Positions 1 to 8,834 of a stretch of 64,000 nt of DNA are shown piece after piece (position 1 is the first letter of the stretch; every line of letters begins with the position of its first letter). Both the position numbers and the translations under genes were made by a program. Under the pieces are notes generated by a model. It was not told the DNA's origin. It made no database searches and saw only the letters and a list, made by a program, of their open reading frames with translations. The DNA is from an uncultured Clostridia bacterium. Lineage in GTDB: Bacteria; Bacillota; Clostridia; Oscillospirales; Acutalibacteraceae. The stretch spans positions 62,001 through 126,000 of the forward strand of contig CALBNX010000040.1 in NCBI GenBank assembly GCA_937896885.1. Reading direction: 5' to 3'.

Positions 1-1
1 A

Positions 2-514
2 CTATATGAATCAAATACAGCTGAAATTCCGTTAACAGCAAGAGGCTCTCATATTTTTAGTTGCGATATCGATAATGATGGTATTGTTGAAATCCCAACA
101 CACGAGATTATGCCTAATGCCGTCAATATATCAAATAATTCGTCTGAATTGACTCCACTTTCATTAACGGTTTGGTCCGAAATAAATGAAAACGAATTAT
201 TAGTTGACTTTAAGTGCCTATATAATGTTTCGTGTAATTATTATTATGAAATCTCTGAAAGCTGGAGCAACAACGTTTCAATTACCTACAATACAGATAG
301 CTCAGTTTTAAGTTTTTTTGATATTTCTGCTGGTGAGTCAGAAAAAGTTGAAATTATCTCTTTTAAAGTGTTTAACACTAACGAATGGGATGATTATAAT
401 GGCAAATATACAAAGTTTTTACAAGACGGAATTTTAGTTTACACATATATTTTTAATAGCAATTCTGGGTATAGTGAAGCAACGCTGTTGAAAAATTTTG
501 TAATAGTCGATTAG
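2..514 (+). CDS. C-terminal part of an unknown, probably secreted protein (5' end outside window)
   Basis: The frame is already open at the window edge, so only the last 170 codons are visible and the start is missing. An Asp-rich DIDNDG motif near the left edge (about positions 65-85) resembles the calcium-binding loops of FG-GAP/VCBS-type extracellular repeats. The rest is rich in Ser, Asn, Tyr and aromatic beta-strand patterns and has no membrane segment, which fits an exported or lipid-anchored beta-rich protein. It ends 10 bases before a response-regulator gene, so the two may be co-transcribed and the protein may belong to the same signalling locus. I do not recognise the family; the secreted assignment is inference. 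Confidence 0.6.
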   Translation, partial: LYESNTAEIPLTARGSHIFSCDIDNDGIVEIPTHEIMPNAVNISNNSSELTPLSLTVWSEINENELLVDFKCLYNVSCNYYYEISESWSNNVSITYNTDSSVLSFFDISAGESEKVEIISFKVFNTNEWDDYNGKYTKFLQDGILVYTYIFNSNSGYSEATLLKNFVIVD

Positions 515-524
515 GAGAATTATT

Positions 525-1229
525 ATGAAGTATGTTTTAGTTGCAGAAGACGAAACATCGATTCGTGATTTTGTAGTTATTAATTTACATAGAAGCGGAT
601 ATGAAGTGATTGAAGCATCAAATGGCGAAGAAGCAATTAAACTTTTTGATGAATATGAATCAAAAATTGATGTTGTCATTTTGGATATTATGATGCCAAG
701 TGTCGATGGACTAGAAGTATGCAAATATATCCGTAACAAGAACAAGCGTGTTGGTATTATAATGCTCACAGCTCGAACACAGGAAATGGACAAGGTTACT
801 GGGCTGATGGTTGGTGCAGATGACTATGTGACAAAACCATTTTCTCCGTCTGAACTTATGGCGAGAATTGATGCAATTCATCGCAGAGTTTCATTAACAT
901 TCATCAGTGAAGAAGAGCAAAGCGTTGATAACTCTATTGAGTTGAATGAGTTTGTATTAGATTTAAGAAGTCACACATTAACAAAAAACGGTGAACCTGT
1001 GGAACTTACACAAGTTGAATTTCAAATTATTGAGTATTTCTTTTCTAATCCTAATGTTGCACTTGACAGAAAAGATATTTTAAATTTCGTTTGGGGCGAT
1101 ACATATTTTGGCGATGAAAAAGTTGTTGATGTAAATGTTCACAGACTTAGGAACAAAATTGAAGATGAACCCTCACAACCTAAGCATTTAACAACAGTTT
1201 GGGGTATGGGATATAAGTGGATTATTTAA
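525..1229 (+). CDS. OmpR/PhoB-family response regulator
   Basis: The 234-aa protein has an N-terminal receiver domain (about residues 1-120) with the acidic pocket near the start (AEDE), the phospho-acceptor Asp54 in VVILDIMMP, and the conserved Lys in VTKPFSP. The C-terminal winged-helix DNA-binding domain (about 135-234) ends in the typical DVNVHRLRNKIE and GYKWII elements. It would be phosphorylated by the histidine kinase encoded 17 bases downstream and act on promoters in the cytoplasm. A Shine-Dalgarno AGGAG precedes the ATG. The signal sensed cannot be read from sequence. PhoP/WalR-like is possible, but the neighbours expected for walRK (yycH/yycI, yycJ) are absent. Confidence 0.93.
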   Translation: MKYVLVAEDETSIRDFVVINLHRSGYEVIEASNGEEAIKLFDEYESKIDVVILDIMMPSVDGLEVCKYIRNKNKRVGIIMLTARTQEMDKVTGLMVGADDYVTKPFSPSELMARIDAIHRRVSLTFISEEEQSVDNSIELNEFVLDLRSHTLTKNGEPVELTQVEFQIIEYFFSNPNVALDRKDILNFVWGDTYFGDEKVVDVNVHRLRNKIEDEPSQPKHLTTVWGMGYKWII

Positions 1230-1246
1230 AGTAAGGTGGTGTCGTA

Positions 1247-2665
1247 ATGATTAAAAACAGTATTGTTAAGAGATGGGCTATGTCTGTTTTGCTTGGCATT
1301 ATTGTATTGATTATCATTATCGGCATTACTGTTGGTGTAGTTTTAAAAAGACAATACTATAATTCAGTCGAAATGACGCTTAACTCTCGGGCAACATCTA
1401 TGGTTGTGTCAACCTTTACCACTTCAGGTCCTGTTACCGACGAGACATTTAATCAGGTAGCACGAAAATTTGTTAATAATTTTTCTGATAAAAACCTGAT
1501 GGAAGTTTGGGTAATAGATAAATATGGTGAAGTTGTTGTTTCATCAACCGGATTCTCTGTGTCTGGTGAACAATATCCCGATTATAATTTTGCTCTAATC
1601 AGTGAAGATGGTAAGGGTAAATGGATAGGTAATATGCAAAATGGTGAAAAAGTAATGGCGTTATCCTATTTATTACCAAAAACTGATGGTGTGCCAGTGG
1701 GTGCGGTCAGATATATAATTTCACTTAGTGATATTGATAAACAATTAACTTCTATATTTTTGCTTATTGCATTTTTAGTTTTAGTATTTATTTTCTTTGT
1801 TTATACTTCAGGTGCGTATTTTATTAAATCAATTATTAATCCTGTTAAAAAAATTAACGAAACTGCTTCAAAAATTGCTAAAGGTGACTTTAACGCATCT
1901 ATAGAGCATCATAAATACAATGATGAAATTGGCCAGTTATGTGACACAATTAATAATATGGCTCATGAAATTGGTGAGACTGAGCGAATGAAAAACGAAT
2001 TTATATCTACAGTTTCTCACGAACTGAGGACTCCTTTAACAGCAATTAAAGGCTGGGGTGAAACAATTCGTTTATCAAAAGACAGTGATAGTGAGTTAAT
2101 CGATAAAGGGATTAATGTCATTGTTAATGAATCTGAGCGTTTAACAGTTCTTGTTGAAGAGTTACTTGACTTTTCGCGAATGGAAAGTGGAAAACTTTCA
2201 TTAAAAAATGGAATTCTTGATATAAATAAAGATTTGTTAGATGTTCTTGAAGTTTTTCGTGAAAGGTCTAAGAGAGATAATATTGAACTAATAACAGAGT
2301 TACCGGCTAATCCAATAAAAATGTCAGGTGATGCCAACAGGCTAAAGCAAGCTTTTGTTAATATCATAGATAATAGTTTTAAATACAATAAAAAAGGTGG
2401 CTTTGTAAAAGTCAGTCTTGAAAACATAAACAACTCTGTAAAGATTATAATTAGTGATAATGGTTGTGGAATTTCAAAAAATGATTTGCCAAGAATTCGC
2501 GAGAAATTTTATAAGGCTAATAATAGTGTGCGTGGTAGTGGTATTGGACTTGCTGTTACTGACGAAATCATCAAACTTCATAACGGAGAAATGATTATTG
2601 AGAGCAAAATAGGTAAGGGTACAACAATTACTATTATTTTACCCAAGAACAGTAAAAAAAGGTGA
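1247..2665 (+). CDS. Membrane sensor histidine kinase
   Basis: A 472-aa partner of the preceding regulator. A first membrane helix (about residues 12-33), an extracellular sensor region of about 130 residues and a second helix (about 168-190) are followed by HAMP (about 190-245). The dimerisation domain has the H-box SHELRTPLTAIKGW with phospho-acceptor His258, and the ATP-binding domain has N-, G1- (DNGCGI) and G2-type (GSGIGLAV) motifs. It would autophosphorylate and pass phosphate to the upstream regulator. AAGGTGG lies upstream of the ATG. The extracellular region is double-Cache/PAS-like in length but was not assigned. The stop falls just before the next gene, so this is one operon. Confidence 0.93.
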   Translation: MIKNSIVKRWAMSVLLGIIVLIIIIGITVGVVLKRQYYNSVEMTLNSRATSMVVSTFTTSGPVTDETFNQVARKFVNNFSDKNLMEVWVIDKYGEVVVSSTGFSVSGEQYPDYNFALISEDGKGKWIGNMQNGEKVMALSYLLPKTDGVPVGAVRYIISLSDIDKQLTSIFLLIAFLVLVFIFFVYTSGAYFIKSIINPVKKINETASKIAKGDFNASIEHHKYNDEIGQLCDTINNMAHEIGETERMKNEFISTVSHELRTPLTAIKGWGETIRLSKDSDSELIDKGINVIVNESERLTVLVEELLDFSRMESGKLSLKNGILDINKDLLDVLEVFRERSKRDNIELITELPANPIKMSGDANRLKQAFVNIIDNSFKYNKKGGFVKVSLENINNSVKIIISDNGCGISKNDLPRIREKFYKANNSVRGSGIGLAVTDEIIKLHNGEMIIESKIGKGTTITIILPKNSKKR

Positions 2666-2669
2666 GAAT

Positions 2670-3647
2670 ATGAGTAAAAATACAAAACATAAAACATCAA
2701 TAGGTGGGCAGGCATTAATAGAAGGAATTATGATGCGTGGACCAAAGGGTACAGCAATGTCATTGCGTTTGCCTGATGGTACAATTGAAACTGAATTAGA
2801 AGAATATATTCCTTGGAAAAACAAATGTAAGATTTTAGGTTGGCCTTTAATTCGAGGAGTTGTCGGTTTTGCTGAATCTATGGTAACAGGATATAAGTAT
2901 TTGATGAAATCAGCTGACAAAACTTTGACTGAGGAAGAAAAAGAAGAAGATATGTCTAAGATTGACAAATGGTTAAATGACCATATGGGAGAAAAGATGA
3001 TGGCTGTTGTCAGCGTAGTTTCTGCTGTGTTAGGAGTTGGACTTTCATTTTTAATTTTTATGTATCTTCCGACCCTTTTAGTTGATTTATTTGATGATTA
3101 TATTCTTCGTGCTGTTAGTCTTGCAAAATATCACCCACTATTCGAAGGCGTTTTAAGAATAATTATCTTCATTTCATATATGATAGTTGTCTCAAAAATG
3201 TCTATGATAAAAAGAGTTTTTATGTATCATGGTGCTGAACATAAAACAATCTTTTGCTATGAAAATGGACTTGAATTAACTGTTGAAAATGTTAGAAAGA
3301 TGTCAAGATTTCACCCAAGATGTGGCACAGCTTTTATGTTTGTAATGCTTATCATCAGCATTTTTTTATCGTTCTCGCTTGTAGTGGTTTTTCCAGAATT
3401 GCAAACAATTAATAAAATGCTATGGATGTTGATTAAAATTACAATTTTGCCACTTGTAATGGGAATTGGATATGAGTTTATCAAATTTGCTGGTAAGCAT
3501 GACAATGTAATTGTATCAATTCTTTCTTATCCTGGGCTTTTAATGCAAAGAATTACAACAGTTGAACCGACTGATGATATTATTGAAGTTGCTATTGAAT
3601 CAATGAAAGCCGTTTTAACTGAAAATCCTGAGGATGACAAAATCTGA
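2670..3647 (+). CDS. yqhQ: DUF1385 membrane protein (YqhQ family)
   Basis: The 325-aa protein starts with the family signature (IGGQALIEGIMMRGP) and has four to five hydrophobic segments: about residues 105-135, 160-180, 220-245 and 255-275. The conserved YHGAEHKTIFCYE and SRFHPRCGT stretches lie on the polar side. YqhQ-type DUF1385 proteins are widespread in Firmicutes, and their biochemical role is not established to my knowledge. It starts 4 bases after the kinase stop with an SD (AGGTGAG) overlapping the kinase end, and it overlaps prmC. In many Clostridia this gene sits directly beside prmC or prfA, so the placement is conserved. Function remains unassigned. Confidence 0.85.
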   Translation: MSKNTKHKTSIGGQALIEGIMMRGPKGTAMSLRLPDGTIETELEEYIPWKNKCKILGWPLIRGVVGFAESMVTGYKYLMKSADKTLTEEEKEEDMSKIDKWLNDHMGEKMMAVVSVVSAVLGVGLSFLIFMYLPTLLVDLFDDYILRAVSLAKYHPLFEGVLRIIIFISYMIVVSKMSMIKRVFMYHGAEHKTIFCYENGLELTVENVRKMSRFHPRCGTAFMFVMLIISIFLSFSLVVVFPELQTINKMLWMLIKITILPLVMGIGYEFIKFAGKHDNVIVSILSYPGLLMQRITTVEPTDDIIEVAIESMKAVLTENPEDDKI

Positions 3648-4477
3648 TGAATGCGAAAGAGTTATATTACAAAAGTGTTGATGAATTAAGCTTTACAGAT
3701 GATGCTAAATTCGAAGCATTGTGTATGTTTGAAACGATACTCAATATTGATAAAACTGCTCTTGTTACAAAAGATTTAATTATTAGTGATGATGATATTA
3801 GACAAATAAATAATGCTATTTCAAGGCGAAAAAAATCTGAACCATTGCAGTATATTCTTGGTAGTTGGGATTTTTATGATATGACATTTTTTGTAGGAAA
3901 AGGTGTGCTAATTCCACGTCCTGAAACGGAAATGCTCGTTGATTTTGCTCTTGAAAAGATTAAAGATATAGAATCGCCAGTAATTTATGATTTGTGTGCT
4001 GGTACTGGTTGCATTGGTTTAACAATAGCAAATCACAGAAAAGATGCAAAAGTTTATCTGTTTGAAAAAGAAAAAGAAGCTTTTTACTATCTTAAAAAGA
4101 ATAAAGAAAAATATGAGCTAGACAATGCAATAATTATTAATACAGATATTTTTAATTACGATTTAAGTGATTCACCTATGTGCGATATTCTTCTTTCAAA
4201 TCCACCATATATTAAATCCAATGAAATTAATATATTACAAAAAGAAGTTCTTTTTGAACCCATATCTGCGCTTGATGGTGGAGATGATGGATTAATTTTT
4301 TATAATGTAATTTATGATAGGTGGTTAAGTCAAGTAAAAAAGAATGGGTTTTTGGCATTTGAATGTGGTGAAGGACAAAGTCAATTAATTCGTGATGTTT
4401 TTGCGAAAAAAATATCTTCGTCTGATATTCTTTTTGATTTTAATAATATTGACAGAATTGTGACATTTGGAATATAA
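3647..4477 (+). CDS. prmC: Peptide chain release factor N5-glutamine methyltransferase
   Basis: 276 aa, the usual family length. It has the N-terminal helical domain that recognises the release factor, a SAM-binding Rossmann domain beginning near residue 112 (YDLCAGTGCIGL), and the glutamine-binding NPPY motif at residues 185-188. It methylates the Gln of the GGQ loop of RF1/RF2 and improves termination. Its ATG overlaps the stop of yqhQ (TGATG), implying translational coupling. The expected partner prfA is not in the window, although it often neighbours prmC in Firmicutes. Confidence is high because both the SAM motif and NPPY are intact. Confidence 0.95.
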   Translation: MNAKELYYKSVDELSFTDDAKFEALCMFETILNIDKTALVTKDLIISDDDIRQINNAISRRKKSEPLQYILGSWDFYDMTFFVGKGVLIPRPETEMLVDFALEKIKDIESPVIYDLCAGTGCIGLTIANHRKDAKVYLFEKEKEAFYYLKKNKEKYELDNAIIINTDIFNYDLSDSPMCDILLSNPPYIKSNEINILQKEVLFEPISALDGGDDGLIFYNVIYDRWLSQVKKNGFLAFECGEGQSQLIRDVFAKKISSSDILFDFNNIDRIVTFGI

Positions 4478-4509
4478 TATTGTTTTAAGAAAATGGAAAG
4501 GAGTTTGTT

Positions 4510-5187
4510 ATGCTTTTTGATTTAATCGGTGGTAATTTTGATTTTTTAGAATTAATGATTGGCTTGTTTTCACGTTTGTTTGTAGTATTTTGTACAATGC
4601 CAATCCATGAATATGCACATGCTTTGATTGCTACTAAGTTAGGCGATGAAACACCAAGATTATCAGGGCGACTTACTCTTAATCCGTTTGCACACATTGA
4701 CCTTTTGGGTGCATTAATGATTTTCCTTTGCGGGTTTGGTTATGCAAAATCTGTTAGCGTTAATCCAAGAAACTTTAAAGACCCCAAAAAAGGAATGGCA
4801 ATTACAGCCATTGCAGGCCCAACTTCTAATTTGATTATGGGATTTGTATTTGTCTTTTTATCAGTTCTTGTTCAAACAGTATTCTACAAAGCTGATATGA
4901 TGTTGCTTTATCCAATAGTGTCATTCTTGTATTTTGCGGCTGCAATTAATGTTAATCTTGCTGTATTCAATTTGTTGCCAATTCCACCACTTGATGGCTC
5001 AAGAATTCTGCAGTTGTTAATACCTGCAAAGTATTACTATAAGTTTTTGCAATATGAGAGATATGTTGTAATTGTTGTATTTGTTTTAATCTTATCTGGT
5101 GTGCTTTCAACACCATTAGCAATTATTTCAAACTTAATTTTAGGTCTGTTTTCAAGCATTGCAGAATTCCCATTTACTCTTTTTTAA
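4510..5187 (+). CDS. Site-2-protease-type M50 membrane metalloprotease
   Basis: 225 aa with six or so hydrophobic stretches. The zinc-binding HExxH appears as HEYAH in PIHEYAHALIA (about residues 35-45), and the second conserved element is NLLPIPPLDGSRIL (about residues 155-170), whose Asp supplies the third ligand. This is the compact S2P subfamily without PDZ domain, similar in length to Bacillus YwhC-like proteins; the substrate is unknown. The start follows a strong SD (GGAAAGGAG). It sits 11 bases upstream of scpA, an arrangement common in Clostridia. Membrane-embedded proteolysis is family knowledge; any link to chromosome segregation is not implied. Confidence 0.88.
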   Translation: MLFDLIGGNFDFLELMIGLFSRLFVVFCTMPIHEYAHALIATKLGDETPRLSGRLTLNPFAHIDLLGALMIFLCGFGYAKSVSVNPRNFKDPKKGMAITAIAGPTSNLIMGFVFVFLSVLVQTVFYKADMMLLYPIVSFLYFAAAINVNLAVFNLLPIPPLDGSRILQLLIPAKYYYKFLQYERYVVIVVFVLILSGVLSTPLAIISNLILGLFSSIAEFPFTLF

Positions 5188-5198
5188 GTAGGTTTATT

Positions 5199-5936
5199 AT
5201 GGAAAAAATATCGTATAAATTAGATGTTTTTGAAGGTCCAATGGACTTACTTTTACATCTAATTTCAAAACACAAATTGAATATTTATGATATTCCTATT
5301 GTTACTCTTGTTGAGCAATATGTTGACTATGTCAGAATGATGCAGGAAGAGGATATGTATGTTGCTGCAGAATTTCTTGAAATGGCGGCAAGGCTTGTTT
5401 ATCTTAAATCTGTGTCACTTTTACCAGTTTATACAGAAGCTGAAGAGTTAAAGCAAGAGTTACAAGGCGAACTTATTGAATATCGCGATATGAAATTACT
5501 TGCAGAAAAATTGTCTGAAAACACAGAGGGCTTTGGTACATTTATAAGAACTCCTGAAAAGATTGACCCTGACCAGACATACAAGAGAATTCATGAACCA
5601 AGCGAGTTGTTTAATGCATATGTTTCTGCTGCCGGTAAAAAACTTCGTTCTTTACCACCACCAATTGAAGCATTTAAGGAAATTGTTGTTAGAAAAGTTG
5701 TTTCAGTAGGTTCAAGAATTACAAAAATATTCTCCAAACTTACCAGAAAAGGACAAAAAACAAAACTGAATTCTTTGTTTGCTGATGCTGAATCAAGGTC
5801 GGATATTGTTGCAACGTTTTTAGCGGTTTTGGAACTTACAAAGTCCAAAAAAGTTAAAGTTCTTGGTGATGGAGAAGAAACACAAGTAGAATTATTAGAC
5901 TCTGATTTTTCAGAGGTTAGTGAGGAATGGAACTAA
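5199..5936 (+). CDS. scpA: Segregation and condensation protein A (kleisin)
   Basis: 245 aa. The N-terminal signature (LDVFEGPMDLLLHLI) binds the Smc neck, a helical linker follows, and the C-terminal winged-helix (about residues 165-245, ending LELTKSKKVKV...) binds the Smc head. ScpA bridges the two heads of the Smc dimer with ScpB to form bacterial condensin, which organises and separates origins. scpB starts on the base after this stop codon, so the two subunits are made from one message and probably coupled. Length and order match the family; nothing is missing. Confidence 0.95.
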   Translation: MEKISYKLDVFEGPMDLLLHLISKHKLNIYDIPIVTLVEQYVDYVRMMQEEDMYVAAEFLEMAARLVYLKSVSLLPVYTEAEELKQELQGELIEYRDMKLLAEKLSENTEGFGTFIRTPEKIDPDQTYKRIHEPSELFNAYVSAAGKKLRSLPPPIEAFKEIVVRKVVSVGSRITKIFSKLTRKGQKTKLNSLFADAESRSDIVATFLAVLELTKSKKVKVLGDGEETQVELLDSDFSEVSEEWN

Positions 5937-6488
5937 ATGAAAGCAAGTAAACTGCAGGCAGCTGCTGAAGCAATACTTTTTGCGTCTGGTGAGCCTGTTG
6001 AATTAGATAGAATAGCGCAAGCACTTGAAATTGAAAATGAGCTTTGTGAGCAAGTTTTATATAATCTTTCTGCAAAACTTGACGAGAGAAATAGTGGTAT
6101 TTGCTTATTAAAATTAGGCGATAAATACCAGTTGTCTTCTAGAAGTGAGTTTGCTGAAGTGATTCGTGACGTATTGGAGTTAAGAAAAAATTCGCCGTTA
6201 TCACAGGCAGCGTTTGAAGTTTTGGCAGTTGTTGCATATAATCAGCCTGTTACAAAATCTTTTGTGGAACAGGTTCGTGGTGTTGATTGCTCGGGTGTTA
6301 TTGCAACTCTTTGTCAGAAAAAACTTATTGAAGAAAAGGGCAGACTTGATTTGCCAGGACGTCCACTTGTATATGGAACAACACCTGACTTTTTACGTTG
6401 TTTCTCAATTTCATCTCTTGACGAGTTACCTGAGATTCCACAAAAAGAAGAAGCAACAGACGAAAACGAAGAATCTAATGATGAATAG
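5937..6488 (+). CDS. scpB: Segregation and condensation protein B
   Basis: 183 aa composed of two winged-helix domains (about residues 5-80 and 90-165), with the family stretch AAAEAILFASGEPV near the N-terminus and LPGRPLVYGTTPDFL near the C-terminal end. The acidic C-terminal tail (EATDENEESNDE) is variable in the family. ScpB dimers clamp ScpA in the Smc complex. The ATG follows the scpA stop with no gap; the SD must therefore lie inside scpA (GAGGAATGG at its end). No oddities. Confidence 0.95.
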   Translation: MKASKLQAAAEAILFASGEPVELDRIAQALEIENELCEQVLYNLSAKLDERNSGICLLKLGDKYQLSSRSEFAEVIRDVLELRKNSPLSQAAFEVLAVVAYNQPVTKSFVEQVRGVDCSGVIATLCQKKLIEEKGRLDLPGRPLVYGTTPDFLRCFSISSLDELPEIPQKEEATDENEESNDE

Positions 6489-6519
6489 AATAATTTTAGA
6501 ATTATAAGGAGGTGGCTTT

Positions 6520-7221
6520 GTGGTTTTTTTATACATACTACTTGGTATTATTGCTTTTATTACATTAGTATTGAGTATTAGAATTACGATTAACGGTGAA
6601 TTCTTTGATGAATTTAAATTAAATATCAAGTGGCTTTTCATAAATTTACAAATACTTCCCGCAAAACCCAAAAAGGATAAGCCACCAAAAATAGAAAAGC
6701 CTAAAAAAGAAAAAACAAAAGAAGAACAACCAGTTGATGAAGCAGCTGAGGTAGTTGATAAAAAAGAAAACATATTTGTTAGATTTTATAATAATCAAGG
6801 TTTTGATGGAGTTGTTGAACTTATAAACAACGTTGCAAAAGATTTGGGCAAAATGTTCTCGTCATTTAAAAAACATATTGTTCTTCGTGAGTTATATTTA
6901 TGGATGACAATTTCAAGTGGTGACGCTGCACAAACAGCTTTAGACTATGGCAGAATCTGTCAAAAGGTTTTTCCAGCGTTATCATTTATCTGCACAAACT
7001 TGACAGTTAAGAAATATGATGTTGAAATTGAACCTGATTTTATCGGCTTAAAAAATAAGGCGCAGTTTGCTTTTTCAATTTCAATCAGACCAATCTTTTT
7101 TGTAAATGCTGTTATTGTGTTAGCATTGCGATTAGTATTTAATGTGGTTATCAAGTTCCTTAAAGGAACTAAAAATAATAATAAAAATAATGAAAATATA
7201 AATGAAGGTGGTGCTTTATGA
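6520..7221 (+). CDS. DUF2953 membrane protein
   Basis: 233 aa. The start is GTG at 6520, set by a near-perfect SD (AAGGAGG, 6506-6512) 7 bases upstream. There is an N-terminal membrane helix (about residues 2-22), then a Lys/Glu/Pro-rich linker (about 45-75), a soluble region, and a second hydrophobic segment (about 190-213) before an Asn/Lys tail. DUF2953 proteins commonly precede ytfJ/gerW in Clostridia and are regarded as sporulation-associated by context only; no activity is known to me. It overlaps the next gene by 4 bases (ATGA), so the two are translationally coupled. Confidence 0.75.
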   Translation: MVFLYILLGIIAFITLVLSIRITINGEFFDEFKLNIKWLFINLQILPAKPKKDKPPKIEKPKKEKTKEEQPVDEAAEVVDKKENIFVRFYNNQGFDGVVELINNVAKDLGKMFSSFKKHIVLRELYLWMTISSGDAAQTALDYGRICQKVFPALSFICTNLTVKKYDVEIEPDFIGLKNKAQFAFSISIRPIFFVNAVIVLALRLVFNVVIKFLKGTKNNNKNNENINEGGAL

Positions 7222-7655
7222 TGAAAGAAAAATCATCAGCAGCAGGAATTCTTGAAACAACTATTGAAAAGGTTAGAGATTTAGTTAATGTCAGCACAAT
7301 CATTGGCGAGCCAATGAAAGTTGAAGGTGGCGTTACAATTATTCCTGTTTCAAAAGTTACTTACGGTTTTGCTTCAGGTGGCTCAGATTTTCCATCAAAG
7401 AGCAATCAGGATATCTTTGGCGGTGGCGGTGGTGCTGGTGTTACAATTACACCTGTTGCTTTCCTTGTTATTGACGCTTATGGCAATGTTGATATCAAGC
7501 ATATTACTGCTTTTGATAACGCTGCAGAACGCATTGTAGGCCTTGTTCCTGAAATGTTTGATAAAGTATCAAACGCTGTTAATAAAGCTAAGATGGATAA
7601 AGCATACAGTGATGCTTTAATTAATAATACAGAAAAAACTGAAGTACAAGAATAA
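7218..7655 (+). CDS. ytfJ: GerW-family sporulation protein (YtfJ)
   Basis: 145 aa with the diagnostic family order: an N-terminal helix (IEKVRDLVNVSTIIGEP), the motif VTIIPVSKVTYGFASGG, a Gly-rich loop (GGGGGAG, about residue 70), then VTPVAFLVI and a helical C-terminus. In Bacillus subtilis YtfJ/GerW is a forespore protein needed for normal germination with some germinants. The gene is coupled to the DUF2953 gene (start overlaps its stop). With spoVM further on, it supports a spore-forming host. The exact molecular role is unknown. Confidence 0.9.
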   Translation: MMKEKSSAAGILETTIEKVRDLVNVSTIIGEPMKVEGGVTIIPVSKVTYGFASGGSDFPSKSNQDIFGGGGGAGVTITPVAFLVIDAYGNVDIKHITAFDNAAERIVGLVPEMFDKVSNAVNKAKMDKAYSDALINNTEKTEVQE

Positions 7656-7661
7656 TGTCTT

Positions 7662-7698
7662 ATATCACCGAGATGTGCATATAATATTTCGGTGATAT
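7662..7698 (+). promoter_or_regulatory. Perfect 10-bp hairpin covering the ribosome-binding site of the next gene
   Basis: ATATCACCGA (7662-7671) pairs exactly with TCGGTGATAT (7689-7698), with a 17-nt loop. The right arm contains GGTGAT (7691-7696), the only SD-like sequence before the ATG at 7703, so the folded RNA would mask ribosome binding. No T-run follows, which argues against an intrinsic terminator. The pairing is seen; the regulatory role is inferred. Confidence 0.55.
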
Positions 7699-7702
7699 TA
7701 TA

Positions 7703-8830
7703 ATGAAAAAACTGTTTTTTCTATCTCTTATTTTAATATTTTTTCTTTTAACATCGGTTACTGGATATGCTTTGGATTTGCCAGAAATATCTGCAAAATC
7801 TGCAGTTGTAATTTCTGCTGATACTGGTGAAATTGTTTTTGAAAAGAATCCATATCAAAAATTACCTATGGCTAGCACAACAAAGATAATGACATCAATT
7901 TTGGCGTTGGAATATGGCGCTAGTGAATATTATTTTGCTGTTACAGATGAAATGGTGTCTGTTGAGGGTTCATCAATCGGACTTTTGCCAGATGATATGA
8001 TTTCTTTGAAAACTCTTGTAAAAGGTATGCTTTTAGAGTCAGGTAATGATGCAGCAAATTCAGTTGCGCATATAGTTGGTGGTACAATACCTGATTTTGT
8101 CGCTTTAATGAATTATAAAGCAAAAGAAATTGGCATGAACTCAACTTCTTTTGAGACACCATCAGGGCTAGATGGTGAAAATCATTATTCAACGGCATAT
8201 GATATGGCAATTTTAGGGGCATATGCAATCAAAAATCCTGTATTTAGGCAAATTTGCTCATCAAAAGAACAAGTTGTGTATTATGGAAATGAACCATATA
8301 GACGAGTTTTTACCAACAATAATAAATTATTGAGCAACTTTGACGGTACTTTTGGTATAAAAACTGGTTTCACAAAGAAAAGTGGCAGATGTTTGGTTTC
8401 GGCAGTTGAAAGAGATAATAAAACTCTTGTTGCCGTTACTCTTAATGCGCCTGATGACTGGAATGACCATATAAAAATGTATGATTATTCTTTTAATAAT
8501 GTGTATTCTGTTGGTTTATCGTCTGATTTATCTGATTTATCAGTTAAAGTTGTTGGTGGTGTAAAAGATAAAGTTAATTTATACATTTCAACTAAGCCAA
8601 CAATTACCACCGCAAATAAAGATATAATTTATGAAAGAAAAATATTAATAAAACAGTTTGAATATGCGCCTGTCAATAAAGGTGATATTCTTGGTTTTGT
8701 GGAATTTTATGATGAAAATGGTAAGTTGATTGCATCCACAGATATATGCGCTGATTCATCTGTTGATATTGAAATAAAAGACAGAAAAAAAGACAATCTA
8801 TTTGAAAAGATTTTAAATTTATTTAGGTGA
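7703..8830 (+). CDS. dacF: D-alanyl-D-alanine carboxypeptidase (DacF/PBP5 family)
   Basis: 375 aa with a signal peptide (about residues 1-24). The serine-protease-like penicillin-binding motifs are all present: SxxK as STTK (nucleophile Ser58, Lys61), SGN at 113-115, and KTG at 220-222. The C-terminal part (about 270-375) is the PBP5-type beta domain ending in a basic amphipathic stretch. It trims the terminal D-Ala of peptidoglycan stem peptides outside the cell. The SD lies in a hairpin (7662-7698). dacF is the closest Firmicutes match by size and by the sporulation-gene neighbour, but dacA/dacB cannot be excluded. Confidence 0.9.
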   Translation: MKKLFFLSLILIFFLLTSVTGYALDLPEISAKSAVVISADTGEIVFEKNPYQKLPMASTTKIMTSILALEYGASEYYFAVTDEMVSVEGSSIGLLPDDMISLKTLVKGMLLESGNDAANSVAHIVGGTIPDFVALMNYKAKEIGMNSTSFETPSGLDGENHYSTAYDMAILGAYAIKNPVFRQICSSKEQVVYYGNEPYRRVFTNNNKLLSNFDGTFGIKTGFTKKSGRCLVSAVERDNKTLVAVTLNAPDDWNDHIKMYDYSFNNVYSVGLSSDLSDLSVKVVGGVKDKVNLYISTKPTITTANKDIIYERKILIKQFEYAPVNKGDILGFVEFYDENGKLIASTDICADSSVDIEIKDRKKDNLFEKILNLFR

Positions 8831-8834
8831 AATT

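Noticed and set aside
434..793. 119-codon frame on the - strand across the response-regulator start
   Set aside because: Antisense to two genes with convincing signals; composition is that of a complement of coding DNA.
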